Origin: Monocercomonoides exilis
Lineage: Eukaryota > Preaxostyla > Oxymonadida > Polymastigidae
Direction: 5' to 3'
Length of the DNA: 64,000 bases
Assembly: GCA_001643675.2 (NCBI GenBank)
Contig: LSRY02000033.1
Coordinates: 496,001-560,000 of the forward strand
This document shows positions 35,465 to 46,887 of the stretch, one piece after another; the first letter of the stretch is position 1, and each line of letters begins with the position of its first letter. Position numbers and translations under genes: made by a program. The notes below the pieces were generated by a model, which was not told the DNA's origin, ran no database searches, and saw nothing but the letters and a program-made list of their open reading frames with translations.

Positions 35465-36297
35465 TTTCCAAAAATTCAAGTTTGTTTCTGTTATCGGCAA
35501 CTTCAAATTATCATTTTTATTGTTCAAAATACACCAAAAATAATTCTATTTCGAAAAATAATAATTCATTTTCGAAAATTAATAATTCAATTTCGTAATT
35601 TATTAATTCGATTTCGAAAAAGAATAATACAATTTCGAAACGTTAAATTTTTTGATTTGGAGTATGAATAACTTGTGTTTGGGGTTTTAATTCTTTTAAT
35701 TCTTATCTCATCAGCAAATTTTGTTAATCAATATTTGAAAAATGATGCATTTTCATTAAAAAAAGTCTCATTCATTTTTATTGAAATTTATTTATTTTGA
35801 AGTTAATTTGAAAATGAAATAAATACTTTTTCGTGTTGAAAACCGATATTATTCAAAATTATACCAAAGAAACAATTACATTATTGTGAAGAAATTATTC
35901 AATAAACGTGATTGATTTTTTTCTATTTTAATTTAGTTTTCCAATAAAATGAATTTTTTTATTTCTTTTATTATTTTAGTGATGATTTTCGAAAATGAAA
36001 AAAAATTTAAAAATATGATTTATTGATTGTTACAATTAAAAAAAACAGATTTCTTTGAGTTATAATATTTGCTTGATTAAAAAATAACTTCAAAATTTTT
36101 GTAATCCATTCTCGAGATTAATTAAAAATTTCAGAAATAAATGAATTTCGAAATTGAATTATAAATTTTCGAATTCGAATCAATAATTTTCGATTTTGAA
36201 TTATTAATTCCGAATTTGAATCATTTTTGGTGAAAAACTTCAATAAAAAATCTGAATACACCGATATCTCAATAAGAAAACTTGAACTTTTTGATAT
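35465..36297. mobile_element. Foldback (MITE-like) element with long inverted arms
   Basis: The left arm (about 35465-35645) and the right arm (about 36120-36297) are imperfect reverse complements of each other. Shared landmarks from the outside in are TTCAAGTTT, TATCGG, TTTATTG, CACCAAAAAT and then AATTCAATTTCGAAA-type units. The inner parts of both arms consist of tandem units of about 20 bp built on ATAATTC..TTTCGAAA. The 475-bp centre has no coding frame. This is the structure of a non-autonomous foldback or MITE element, or of a cruciform-forming inverted repeat. No target-site duplication could be assigned. Confidence 0.65.
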
Positions 36298-37097
36298 TTG
36301 AAAAATGTTTTAAAAAATGATCACACATGTAGAAAAGAAGTTTGTAGTTATTTGGCCTTGAAAGATAATAAAAACACTAATCTTTATAATCAAAAAATCG
36401 AATAAAAGAAGAAACAACAATAATCAGCAACGAGTGGAAAGCACTTTCATGCTTAAAATAAAAGGAATGCAGGAAACGTACTTTGTCAAAAGCTCCTCTA
36501 AATTAATCCTGTTATAAAAGTGAATATGAACTCTGTTGAAAGATAATGAGCGCATATAAAGTCTGTCTTTATAATACATGGAGTCAGAAAGCTATTTTTC
36601 CGGAAGTTCTTGTTTCATTTGTTGAGAAACGATCAGGTGCTTTCTCGGATGGAAAATTTAATGTCAACATGAAAATATATCAATCATAAGAAGATTTTGA
36701 ATTGAAATTTGATAACAAAGAAGATGAAAACAAAGAAATTCTTCACGTGTTTGCAATTATTTGACATGCTCATAAAGTATATTTTTCGTCGAAAAATGCG
36801 AATTAAGTATTATCATCAAATTTTCATTTTTGCACACAAAAATTTAATGGAAAACAAATAATAACATCACCAAGTTTTTGTTTTTTATTCGTAAATTTTT
36901 GTGAATTTTAATGATATTTTGATGATAATATTAAAGTTTTATGTTATCTTACAAAGAAAACATTATGAACTTGGGTGATTATTTATGAAATCATATTATT
37001 TTATTCAAATTTTTCTGTTCAAAAATATCCTTTGGATAAAAATAAATGAATACAAAAGAGTGAAAAGGCTCAATAAAGAATTATTTATCTTTTTTTC

Positions 37098-37229
37098 AGC
37101 TGATTCACTTATCCTTAATGCATTTGTGAAAAATAAAGAATTTGAATTCAAAAGCTTTTACCAATAACAAGCAGAATTTGAAAAAACAACACACCGAAAA
37201 AAGTTATGATTTCAAAAATAATCACCCAC
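37098..37229 (+). repeat. Diverged direct repeat, copy 1
   Basis: About 130 bp, related in the same orientation to 38203-38333. Matching blocks are GCTGATTCA at the start, a GAATTTGAATTCA block in the middle and a near-perfect 30-bp end, ATGATTTCAAAAATAATCAC with its flanks. Confidence 0.6.
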
Positions 37230-38202
37230 TTTTTGAAAATAATTCGACATGATAAAGATGTTTTTGGTATTCAAGGCGAAGAAGACACAGACGAAGAATT
37301 TTTATTTCCTGAATACAAGAGCACAAAACCTTTCGGATATGAAACAGGAGAGGTATTTTAAGAATAAAAACAATTAATGATATTTTCTTAATTATCTTAA
37401 TTAATAAATCAAAAAAATCCATGTTAACACACTTTTTCACAGATTATTTCACTTTGAATATTAACAAAAACATCAAATGGAACAAACTCATAAATTTGAA
37501 AATCATATCAGATTGTTTGTTTTATTTGCATTTATGAAACATTATCTTTTCTTTAATTCAATTGGCTGATTAGATAGATAAAGGAACATAATGAAGATAT
37601 TTCGAAATCTGAATAAATACGAAACTATTATTATCAGATAAAAAAAATCGAATTGATAAATTCAGGTAAAGAATTGGTTGATTAAATCATTTTAGCGAGT
37701 ATTTTTTCATTTGAAACTATTATTATTTTTTATGAAAAGTTTGAAGAGGTTTTATTGGTTTTTAAATGAAGATATATATCTTGAGAAGTGGAGTGATTAA
37801 ACAAAACAAATGTATTTGCGTTTAATATAGGAATTTTCAAAACTTATTTGAACTTATTCATTTGATATTTATATGATTATTAATCATCATTATTCGTGTT
37901 TATAATCATCGAAAATTCATAATTGCAATTTTCAAATTTTTGTATGAAAAATGTCAATTTCAAGTTGTTACGGGTTGCGATAAAAATTGATTCATTGAAA
38001 TGCCAATGCCAGATCTACAGATAATGAAGACTCACCAGTTGGATATTGTTTTCACAGACAAAGACGGAGAGTGGACATGGGTAATTATTAATGAAACCAT
38101 ATTTTCTCTGTCAAAACTTTCGATTCTTAAATTTCACTTGAATAAATATTATTAATCAATGAAAAGTAAATAGTCATATTCAAAACATAATCTTCTTTAT
38201 TT

Positions 38203-38333
38203 TTGCTGATTCAATTATTTTTTAACATTTGAAAAGAATAAATCATTTGAATTCACAATCTCATCCCAATGACAAACAACCTTTGAAGAATCAACTCTCC
38301 GGAAAAAATTATGATTTCAAAAATAATCACCCA
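38203..38333 (+). repeat. Diverged direct repeat, copy 2
   Basis: Second copy of the repeat at 37098-37229, ending immediately upstream of the transposase remnant. The pair may mark the 5' flanks of two copies of the same element, the first having lost its transposase. Confidence 0.6.
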
Positions 38334-38339
38334 CATGGT

Positions 38340-39093
38340 TTAACGAGAATGTTCTGAAAACCGAAGCGAAAATGTGCGTCCGTAGCAGAAGAAAAATGAT
38401 TGTTCTTAAAGGCGAAAAGTTTTACAGATATTGGTACTGTTCAAAATGCAATAGAAAGAAATTTGTTTATGATGAAACAGTTTTCTCTGGGAATAAATTA
38501 GGATTAGAGAAGGTTTTTAGAATCATTTTGTGGTATTGGGAAGTATCAAATATAAAGTTCATTTCGAAAATGCTGGGAGTGGATAATAAAACTATTGGAT
38601 TTTTTTGCAGTGTCGTTGGAGTTTCCAGTATGGAAATTTGGAATTTACTTCAAAACCCAATAGGAGGAGAAGGAAAAGTGGTCGAAATTAATGAGGCTGT
38701 GCAGAGAATGCGAAAATACAGATGGGGAAGAAGAAAGGAACAAATTTGGATATTTGGTGGAATTGAAAAGTTGAAGAGAAGAGGAGCTGGCACTCGTAAA
38801 GTTAAAATTGTTCCTAACAAAAAGATAGAAACCCTTCTTCCCGTTATTTTGGAAACAATTCGAAGCCGTTCACAATTATGAGCGAAGAGTGAAAAGCACA
38901 CTCTCCTTTGGATTAATGCATTCACACTCATAAAACTGTTTGCCACAATAGAAATTTTGTTGATCCTGTTTTGCGAGCATTCACAAATACGATAGAGGGC
39001 TTGTTGTGTGCATTGCGCAAATCATTCCCTCAGTATGGAGTGAGAAAATCATTGATTGCAGTAGACCTCTGTGACATGACAAAAGAAAATTGA
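38340..39093 (+). pseudogene. Dead Merlin / IS1595 (ISXO2-like) DDE transposase
   Basis: The frame 38372-38881 encodes a zinc-ribbon-like CSKC segment, then FSGNKLGLEKVFRIILWYW and GGEGKVVEINE, which match the ISXO2-like DDE domain of Merlin-type DNA transposons; GRRKEQIWIFGGIEK follows. The frame then breaks. In another frame the ancestral order continues as TIMSEE-stop, then HKTVCHNRNFVDP and NTIEGLLCALRKSFPQYG. The first catalytic Asp of VEIDE is Asn, the second site reads SEE with a stop in place of Trp, and at least two stops and one frameshift are present. It cannot encode active transposase. It is the only recognisable transposon protein in the window. Confidence 0.85.
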
Positions 39094-39986
39094 AACAATG
39101 ACAAAATGACAGACATGATTATCTCAATTTGTCATTTTTTTGAATCAGATAAAATTTCCAATTTATGAAGCAGTTTTTGAAATGATAGAAATATTTATAA
39201 TTTTTTTATTTTAATAATAATATTGTGGTCAATATTTTTGAATAATCGAAAGAAAACTGTGCATTTTTTCATGTTTTTTTTTTTCTTGTGACAAAAAGAT
39301 CAAAATTAATTATTGTGGTTAGTCATTCGTCTGATCTGTCACTGACAAGTCAATTCAGTCATTTTGTCATTTTGGAAAACTCTCCTTAATTCAAGCTGAA
39401 ATTGAATAGCTTTTGCATTTTGCATATTTCTGAGAAAAATACTCATTTGTCACAAAATGATCTGAATAGATGAAATGTTTTTTATTTGATTGTTTAATTG
39501 GGCTTTTATTGTCTTTGAAGTGTTTTTTGAAAAGCATTCATGTTTTTTCTGTTGAAGCTTCAATTTTTATTTTGCATTTTTTGAAAACAAAGAGGAATTT
39601 GCTTTGCTCTTCGGAGCTTTCATCAATCTAATCAAATATTTTGTTTTTTATTGCCTCTGTGGAATAGAACACTGAAATAAATAAGTATTAATACATAAAT
39701 GCTTTTATTCACATATCAAACGATATTCAACGTTCGTCACTTTCGATACTACACAACTGTGATATTTTTTTCAATTAACAGAAATCTTTGTTTAATAGAC
39801 AATTTTTTTTCAGTTATCAACGTTAAATGAACAACAAAATTTTTATTAAAAATATATTAAAGAACCTTCCTTTTGGTTGTTCATGCTAAAAAAAAATAAA
39901 ATAAATTCTTTGGAATGGATGATAAGATTCATTGTTATCATCTCAAATACAAACCATTTCTTGTTCTTTAAAATATTGATAAACAT
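39094..39986. other. AT-rich spacer with a small inverted repeat
   Basis: Contains AATGACAAAATGACAGA at 39098-39114 and its near reverse complement TCAGTCATTTTGTCATTTT at about 39354-39373, so about 275 bp is bounded by inverted ends directly behind the transposase remnant. No coding sequence is visible. Confidence 0.5.
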
Positions 39987-40713
39987 TCAATCTTCCAAAT
40001 TCCTTATCTTTGCCTCTGTTTTCTCACTTCTATGAAGCAGCATGAATAGCGAATCCCTCAAGTCCACAATCAATTTCTCATGAGGCGATGAGCATGCCAT
40101 TGCATCCACCAGATTCGACATGGACGAAGTGGTTGGACACAGATCCTCCCCACGAACAAATGTTGAATCTGAATCTGTTGTTGAAGTGGTGGAAGTGGAT
40201 GAAATGGATGGCGAAGGAGTTCGTTTCCTCGTCTCTTCTTCCTCCTCCTTTTCCAATGCCCAATCAGGGATCTTGTCTGAGTCTTTTCCCAAGATGTATT
40301 CTGTTGAGCCACTCTCAGAGAGAAGATGTTCTGATGATTCTGAATGTCCTAAGCTTTTCTCATACACCCTCTTCTTCATCCTCTCTTCATTCTTCTTTTC
40401 AGCTTCTCTCTCTGCTCTGCTCCACCTCTCTTCAGGTGACATTTCCATCGTCATCATCTCAATCAGCTTCGGGTCCTTTCTCACCGTATCCTCCACAATT
40501 ATCTCCAATTCTTCTGTTCTTTTCTTTTGCTTTCTCCATCGAACAATGAATATCACAGAAATTATTAGAACAATCAACAATATCACAACTAATGCCCTTA
40601 ATGATTTTCCATCATTTCCTCCTTCAGCAATCTTTTCTTATCTTTTTAATTTAGATTCACTCCTGTTCTTTTCAATCAATGATTCTGTTGAAGTTGATAG
40701 CTTGGAGTTGTAA
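39987..40713 (-). pseudogene. Truncated paralogue of the beta-helix receptor (TM and tail only)
   Basis: The minus-strand frame encodes a transmembrane helix (LVVILLIVLIISVIFIV), a basic stop-transfer RWRKQKKR and a cytoplasmic tail nearly identical to that of the 54589-62736 gene, including one run of 51 identical residues and another of about 39. Upstream, a few residues related to the ectodomain base (IEKNRSES) are readable but separated from the helix by an in-frame stop. Downstream the similarity stops at FMLLH plus about 15 weakly similar residues and a TGA, so the kinase-like domain is absent. Both ends are lost relative to the complete gene. It could still be expressed as a short membrane protein only if an unseen first exon exists. 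Confidence 0.8.
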
Positions 40714-40919
40714 AAAAAGCAGATATGCTAACGTCTCAACTTCAGCTGGCGACTCTTGAAGAACGCCTGCATGAAATTTTCCAAAGGCATCCATTTTTTA
40801 GGCAAACATTTTCGCATCAAGCTCATGTCCATGCAGCAGGGCCTCAGCTACCGTGGTTGTTTCCAATCAGAATGACAAATGGTGTTGACAAATGAGCTCT
40901 CCTTGAAAATCCTTCAGAC

Positions 40920-42121
40920 ATTGCTTATATTTTAACTTTTCGTTGCTTCATTTTTTGATTCTTTGGCAGAATGAAAGGCTGTGATGAAGAAGAGTAATTG
41001 TCTTTGGCAGGAGATGCTAACAAGTTTGTTTCCGCTGGAAAGCATCCATATGGAGGCGTTGCCCTTCGCACCGAATACTCCTTTCAATAAAGCCAGCTTC
41101 AGAGAAGCCACATCAGAGCAGGCAATGTTTTGGCGGGAAGATGGATTGCTGCTATCTGAATGGCTGTAGCTAGCAGAGGGACTGTAATCTTCATGTTTTA
41201 CATCATCCTTTCTGATTATGCATCCAGAGGAAGACAACTGTTTTCTTGCCTCGCTTGCAGATGCGAAATTGTTGATGGAAGTTGTTATGCTTGTTCATAT
41301 TTTTCATAACCGAAAAATGGGGCACATTGCAAGCAGGTGCAATTGGATAGGTCCACGTGGGCAGACGTAAAAGACATTGAAAATACTGGTCAATTAAAGA
41401 AGGCATAGGTGCTAGCGATTGTGTTTGCGTTGTTGCGGAAAGATGAGCCGGAAAAGGAAATGTCTCATGTGGCAGTGGTAGGGAGACAGAGGATGCTGCC
41501 CTGTGAAAACACCAGACGCTCGGCTGCCAATCTGTGTGCCAAGGCGCTCTGGCACTGGTGGAACTTGAAGGCTCCGGCTGACAGCTGGAGGCGCTGAAGG
41601 TTTATGTTTGCGAGGGCGATATGGTTGGAAGCGGAGAGGAGGAAAAGCAGAATAGCGAATACGAGTTGTTGGATTGAGCAGTTGTTGACAGTCAATGGCC
41701 TCTCTCGATGGCTGGCAGGAAGGAATTGAGGAGTTCTGGATGAGCAGATGGCAAGATAGCTGAAGAAGAAAACTGGTCAAAGGAGAGCGGAAGGCGATAG
41801 AAGGCGTTGTGCACAACAGCGCTTCCTGTGTGCAAGAAGGGCAGACTGGAGAGGAAGTCGAATCGTTCTATCCAGGCATTTGCAGAGGTTGAGATGATAT
41901 CGAGATTGAGCTGGATGGCTGGCTTGAGGTGGACGAGCGCAGAGGATGTGAACTCCATCAAGCGAATTAATATTAACAGTGGTTGTTTTGTACGTAGCGC
42001 AAATGGCTTTCTGGAGCTGCACCAACACCTGGGAGTATTGAGACAGAATGATGTATTGCACCCCCTTATTCTGAAACTCACAGAGCTTGCGAACTTTCCA
42101 CATTACCTGCTATTTGCATGA
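40920..42121 (-). pseudogene. Decayed unidentified protein gene
   Basis: This stretch is richer in GC than its surroundings and shows long minus-strand open segments that pass from frame to frame. The segments are 42103-41940 (QNKGVQYIILSQYSQVLVQL), 41940-41692 (SSALVHLKPAIQLNLDII, ending at a stop), 41695-41465 (SIQQLVFAILLFLLSAS, ending at a stop), 41400-41203, and then 41237-40932, a Ser-rich segment. The ordered hand-overs between frames suggest one former gene with several frameshifts. No family is recognised. A 55-codon plus-strand open stretch at about 40727-40893 (LEERLHEIFQRHPFF) is another orphan fragment next to it. Confidence 0.45.
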
Positions 42122-43855
42122 TTGCCTACCATGGAAGACACAAAGATCGTCTCGATCTTGTAATTCATGACTCTTAATAAAAGATCTTCTTTTCACACAA
42201 ACAAGTCTGACGTGCAGCCACGTAACGCAAGCTCTTTCACAAATAATAATCTGAAATCCAGCAAGAATTGCACTTCAACTATTCGTTCTTCGGTCTTAGG
42301 GTACGTTATATACACGTTTCCCACTCTGAATGTAAGTAATCAGTGAATGAGATATTTTATAAAGCAAATGCAACTGGCTCGGTTGTCGCAGATGTGAACT
42401 TTACAAACAAGCCGCACCCTTTCTTGAGGATATGCAGAATTACTCCGTTATTGTTGAAAACACATAATCAAAGCACCGTCCTTTCTGAAATTTGAATAAA
42501 AAAGTCTTTCTATCTCAACAGATAGATTTTCCACATTTTTGGTTCTTGTTTTGTAGATGACCATTTTTGTTGCGTCAACACATGTTCTTCAGAGCAAGAC
42601 GATGCTGTTAATTGCCATCTTAGTGACTTTCTCAAATATGATTCATCCAACCATGATATTTCCATCGTCATTATCATTCGCATTCTAATTTTTGGCAAAA
42701 GCCTTTGCAACACTTTATCAACTTCCTTTTTCGAGCTTGATGCTTTTCATTGAAATGCTACTAAATGAAAAGGATTACGAAGATGATAATGGCATTATGA
42801 TACAGAAAAAGGAAAGTATATGCATAGTCACAAACTTATCCAAAACTGCATTAACATCTGCTTTGATAATCATAAAGTTTATAGTTTCTTCTTTTCTTTT
42901 TTCTTAAAAAATTTTAAACATTTTTTAACAGTCCTTTCCATGCTTTTAGAAAAATGATTTGAAATATTAATTTTATTTATGGGTCACTCTGATCAAATTG
43001 ACCGACAAGTAATTTTTCATTTTGTCACGTCACAGAGGTATAGATTGCAGATCATTTAGCTATGTTTCTGGTTAAAACTTCTTTGAAATATAAATTTCAA
43101 GATATTTCACCAACTATCGTTAAGCATAAAGCAGTGGAAAAGCCAGTGGAAGGTCTTGCGGAAGAGGAAGCGGAAGATGAAGATTCCGAAAATTTTCTAA
43201 TTGAAGATATTTCGAGAGAAGAAGAAACTGAAGAAGAATCGTCAGTGCTCGAGACAGAAAAAGAAAAAATTTTTGATTATTAACCATAATTGAGTGTTTT
43301 TTTTTTTGTTTTTTTCTCATTTTCAGTTTTTCATTCACACACATTTCCGATAATTATGAACATGAATAATGATGATTAATAATCATATGAATTACAAATG
43401 AAAATGTTTAAAGGAGTTTTGAAAACTCTCATATGGTACCCTTATACCAAAATCTTAGCATTTAGCGTTTAAGTTGAAAAAAATGAAATGAATAAAAATT
43501 TCAAAGTTCAAAAATTATCAACAAAAGTTGGTCGTTTAAAAATTGCTGAAAAATGATTGATAAAATAAACAAAAATCATTTTATCTTTACATAAAGAAGC
43601 AATGGAGCAAAATACAAACAGAGACAAAGAAAGGAATAATAAAGAAGAAGAAGAAGAAGAAGAAAGCTCAATGTTAAAATGGATGTTAAAAAAGCACAAG
43701 CTTGCTCAAATTACAAAAGAATAATTTGAATCTTGAATGTTAAAACAAAGACAAGTTCTGTTTAACAATTGACTCCATAAATAATACTCTTTCAATAATT
43801 ACAGTTAATTTTTCATCAAAATACTAAAACAAAAAAGATATTTCCAGATTACTTA
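42122..43855. other. Spacer with weak coding-like fragments
   Basis: Short open stretches occur at 42692-42907 (+) and 43062-43283 (+). The latter is acidic, MFLVKTSLKYKF then Glu-rich, with no recognisable relatives. The sequence around 43020-43052 read on the minus strand resembles about 35 bp at the 3' end of the transposase remnant (CCTCTGTGACGTGACAAAA). No gene is supported. Confidence 0.4.
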
Positions 43856-45250
43856 CTAAAAAATTTTCGCAAAAACGTAGTAAAAAGTACGTCGTTCATG
43901 AAGAAAAATTGATGTTGGATGAGAATCATAAAGATCTTCCAATCCATTCTCCTCCAAAGCATCATATAAAACAATTGAGGATTTGTGCGCTTCTGAATTA
44001 CCATGCAAAAATTTTTGTTGATTTTCAAACACACAATCACCCAAATGCTTATCAATCAAGCTAATCATTGATCTGAACGCAAATCTCACATTGTTATTGT
44101 CTATTGCTTTAAAGACGATGCCACAAAATATATCGCAAAAAAGAGGAAGAACTTCAATTATACTTGGTTCGCTATTTGACACGCTCCAATTACTTACAAT
44201 AAAAAGAATTTCATTGTCAAGCGATCTGATTTGGATATTTTCGAGAAACCATTTCAGCAATAATGTTACACATTTCACATGAGGAATATCAACTTTAACT
44301 TTCAAATCATTAATAACATGTTTAATTGCGAATATCATCCGCTTGAACAAATCAACATGCTCGGAGGTGACTGAACGCCGACTAATTGGCGTAAAGTCAT
44401 CAAAGATTGACAGCAGTTTTTCGTCCTTTTCCACACACATTTCTTGTTGGCTTTTCTGACCCTTTCGCTCAAAGAAGTCAAATGGCTTTTGCGTAAAACA
44501 GCATATTGTCTTCTCCATCAAAATTGTGCAGCATTCTGCAAAAGCACCACTCAGCCGCTCACCCCTGTTCACCCGCGAAACGTACTGATACAACTCGAAC
44601 ATGCATTTACATGAAAAAAAAGGATTCTTATACGCAGCCTTGTTGAGTAAAGATATAAGATCCGAAATAAGTTGAAAATTGCCATCGCGAGGCGGATAAA
44701 CTTCAAAATTAAAAAAAAAAAAAAAGCAAAGACAAGATTGCAAAAACATTTTTTAAAAAAGAAACTTCATACCACTAAAGCTACGTGTCATTATTGGTAA
44801 AATGTGTGTTTCGAAATCTTTTGATTCGATGTTAATTTCATGGCGAAGGAGTGTCATATAGCTATCCCAAATGGATTTATCTTTAATCGCACAATCAAAG
44901 TATTGCGGATGTGCAAATAAATAAATCACAATCAACTTGTTTTTGCTTTCGAATTCTTGAGTATTCTCAACCAATGAAACATATGAGTAAGATCGAAATG
45001 CATTATGCATTCGTATTTCCAATTCGCTTTTTTCCTCATATTTTGCTTTTATCGCCTTGTTAACTAAAGTGTAAATAATGTCAAGTGCTAGGCGCTCATC
45101 TGCACTTCGTAACCCCCCAAACAAGCCAACAAAATTCACAAAAAACGTCTGCGGAAGGTCTCTCACATAATCGCGGCAGTTTCGGCACCGAACATATTTT
45201 TCGAAAAACAACAACGTTTGGTGCCGCTCTTCGTTTGAAGAGCCGTGGAT
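43856..45250 (-). CDS. PP2A B56-subunit-like helical repeat protein
   Basis: Two exons are clear on the minus strand: about 45250-44773 and 44700-43856, joined in frame across a 72-bp GT-AG intron (RSFS-VYPPRDG). The N-terminal part, LLFFEKYV...QTFFVNFVGLFG...RSADERLALDIIYTLVNK, resembles the HEAT repeats of PP2A regulatory B56 subunits around FVLQLLELFDSEDPRERDF. The later LLLKWFLENIQIRSLDNEIL resembles the LLKYWPKT...KEVMFL part. In B56 these helices select PP2A substrates. Length (at least 440 residues) fits, but similarity is low and the 5' end is unclear: an ATG-bearing short exon at about 45389-45372 (MQRQRP) with a GTAAAT donor is possible but does not match phase. It could be a divergent functional member or the start of decay. 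Confidence 0.5.
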
Positions 45251-45831
45251 GCTGTCAACATAATCTGTTTCAGCAGAAAATCATCATTCCAAAAATATCA
45301 AGCAAAACCAAACCGCTTATCTTCATCGGCTTTTCATTTTCAAATCGTTTCTTTTTAAAGGTTTGATGGTGATTTACCGGTCTTTGCCGCTGCATCGCCC
45401 TAATCACTTAAAAAACAGTTAAACTTAGAATCTATTAATTAATAATTGGACATTTTGATCTTATTTGAACTTTCGAACTCTATTCTCTGAAGCACTCGTT
45501 TGTTGTGTCTTTTATTAGCAAGGTTGATGTTCCAAAGCAAAAACCAGTCTTTAAACAGAAAAATGACAGCTCATCAAAAGAGAGTGATTTTTTTGAGCTG
45601 AACATTTCAGCTCATAAATATTTTCATCCTTCTCCAATCTTTCAAAAAACCAGCCGACTTCGCGACGCAATCAATGCTCTGATGCCGGCATCCAAAATGC
45701 ATTTCTGCCATTCAAAAAATATTCAAATACTCGAAAAACGATAAAACTTTCAAAAACTTTTTTGTGAGATGAACACGAGAAAAATAAAAAAGATAACAAG
45801 GAAGTTGAGCCTTCACACGCGAGTCATTCCC
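45251..45831. other. Spacer with an orphan plus-strand open stretch
   Basis: A 79-codon plus-strand stretch at 45505-45744 (VDVPKQKPVFKQKNDSSSK) has no ATG and no recognised relatives. It may be a former exon. Otherwise featureless. Confidence 0.35.
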
Positions 45832-46216
45832 TTACGCAAGCTCCTCTTTAGCCTTTTCGTTTTCTTCCACTTTCTGGTCTTCCCTTTTCTCTTCAGAAGC
45901 TTTTATTGCTGTGAATCTCGCCCACTTTCCGGCCTCTGTCTCCTCCCACACGCTGTCGCTGTCTGTTCCTGCTGCCACAAGCACCTGCCTTTCACTCTCG
46001 CAAAAACGCACTTTGAAGGCTGGCGAACGCGTCGCTATTTCTGCAACATCCCAATCTTTGCACAAATGCTCCTGCGAAAGCGGAGCCGAGTGTGTGTGAA
46101 TTTTGACTGTGCCGTCCTCAGACGCCGACGCAAAGCGAATTCTTGGAATATTTTTGGTGCATTCAGTAGCATCAGCAGATGAAGAAGAGGATAGTGCTGC
46201 AACTGAAACGAAAAGA
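45832..46216 (-). pseudogene. SEC13-like WD40 C-terminal fragment
   Basis: The minus-strand frame, starting after a possible acceptor (TTTTCAAG), reads IRFASASEDGTVKIHTH then DWDVAEIATRSPAFKVRF, an AAGTDSDSVWEE stretch and GKWARF. This resembles the last two WD40 blades of SEC13 (ASCSQDGRVFIW, then VWHVSW, and WKE..DGQW). SEC13 is a COPII coat and nuclear pore component. The earlier blades are not found upstream, so this is a 5'-truncated copy, ending in a Glu/Lys-rich tail. It may be a gene fragment carried into this accessory region; a full copy is presumably elsewhere in the genome. Confidence 0.45.
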
Positions 46217-46887
46217 AGAAACTTGAAAAGGAAAAATTCGAAAAGATGGAAGAAAAAGGATATGAAGATGTTTTCACAAACTTTCATGAAATATTTAATT
46301 TTCAATTCGAAGAACATGACAACGGTGCATGTTTTCTCCACACAACATTGCCAGTAGATCGATTCATTTTGTCATTCAATTCAAATTGAAAATATTTACA
46401 CTAGCGTGGAATTTATTCTTTTTAATTATTGAGTTAAAAAAAAAAAGGCTCTGAAGAAAAAACAGCAGAATTTAAATTACTATCCAAAAAAGGAGGCAAA
46501 CTTCTCTTCGGATTTGGCGGCATTCCAACAACAAATGATGTGTGGATAATAATTGGTGAAAGTTCTCTTTTTTGAATAGATGCTGAATGAGGCATCGCTG
46601 AAGCACTTTGAGAAGAATTGCCATATGTATTGTTTGAAGCACATTTAGCAGAAAGCAGAATGAAAAATTTTCTCATATCATTTGAAATATTCAACTTGAA
46701 AAAAAAAATTGGAGAAAAGAAATCGTGAAAGAGTCATAACTTTAAAATTTTTCTTGTGATTAGGTTCCATTTCGAAGTGATGAAAAAAAAAATCTTAAAA
46801 ATAGCATTCAAATCTGTTTATTTCCCATTTTGTGAATGACGCAAAAAGAAAAATAAAAAATTTGGATATAAAATTCAATGAATTTCC
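46217..46887. other. AT-rich spacer
   Basis: A minus-strand open stretch at 46434-46694 (KRELSPIIIHTSFVVGMPPNPKR is split across it) has no recognised relatives and no clear start. No feature is assigned. Confidence 0.35.

Larger units (their letters stand above)
36298..38339. other. Gene-poor region with fragments of decayed sequence
   Basis: AT-rich. Short open stretches such as the one starting at the ATG at 36547 (MSAYKVCLYNTWSQ) and another near 37248-37350 (DVFGIQGEEDTDEE) read like remnants of coding sequence, but each is quickly closed by stops. The region also contains the two copies of a direct repeat annotated separately. No intact gene is supported. Confidence 0.45.

Noticed and set aside
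43062-43283. 73-codon acidic open frame on the plus strand
   Set aside because: It has an ATG but no recognisable relatives. Glu-rich short frames arise easily here, and it lies next to transposon-like sequence.
45505-45744. 79-codon plus-strand open stretch
   Set aside because: No ATG, no matching splice partners and no recognised family.
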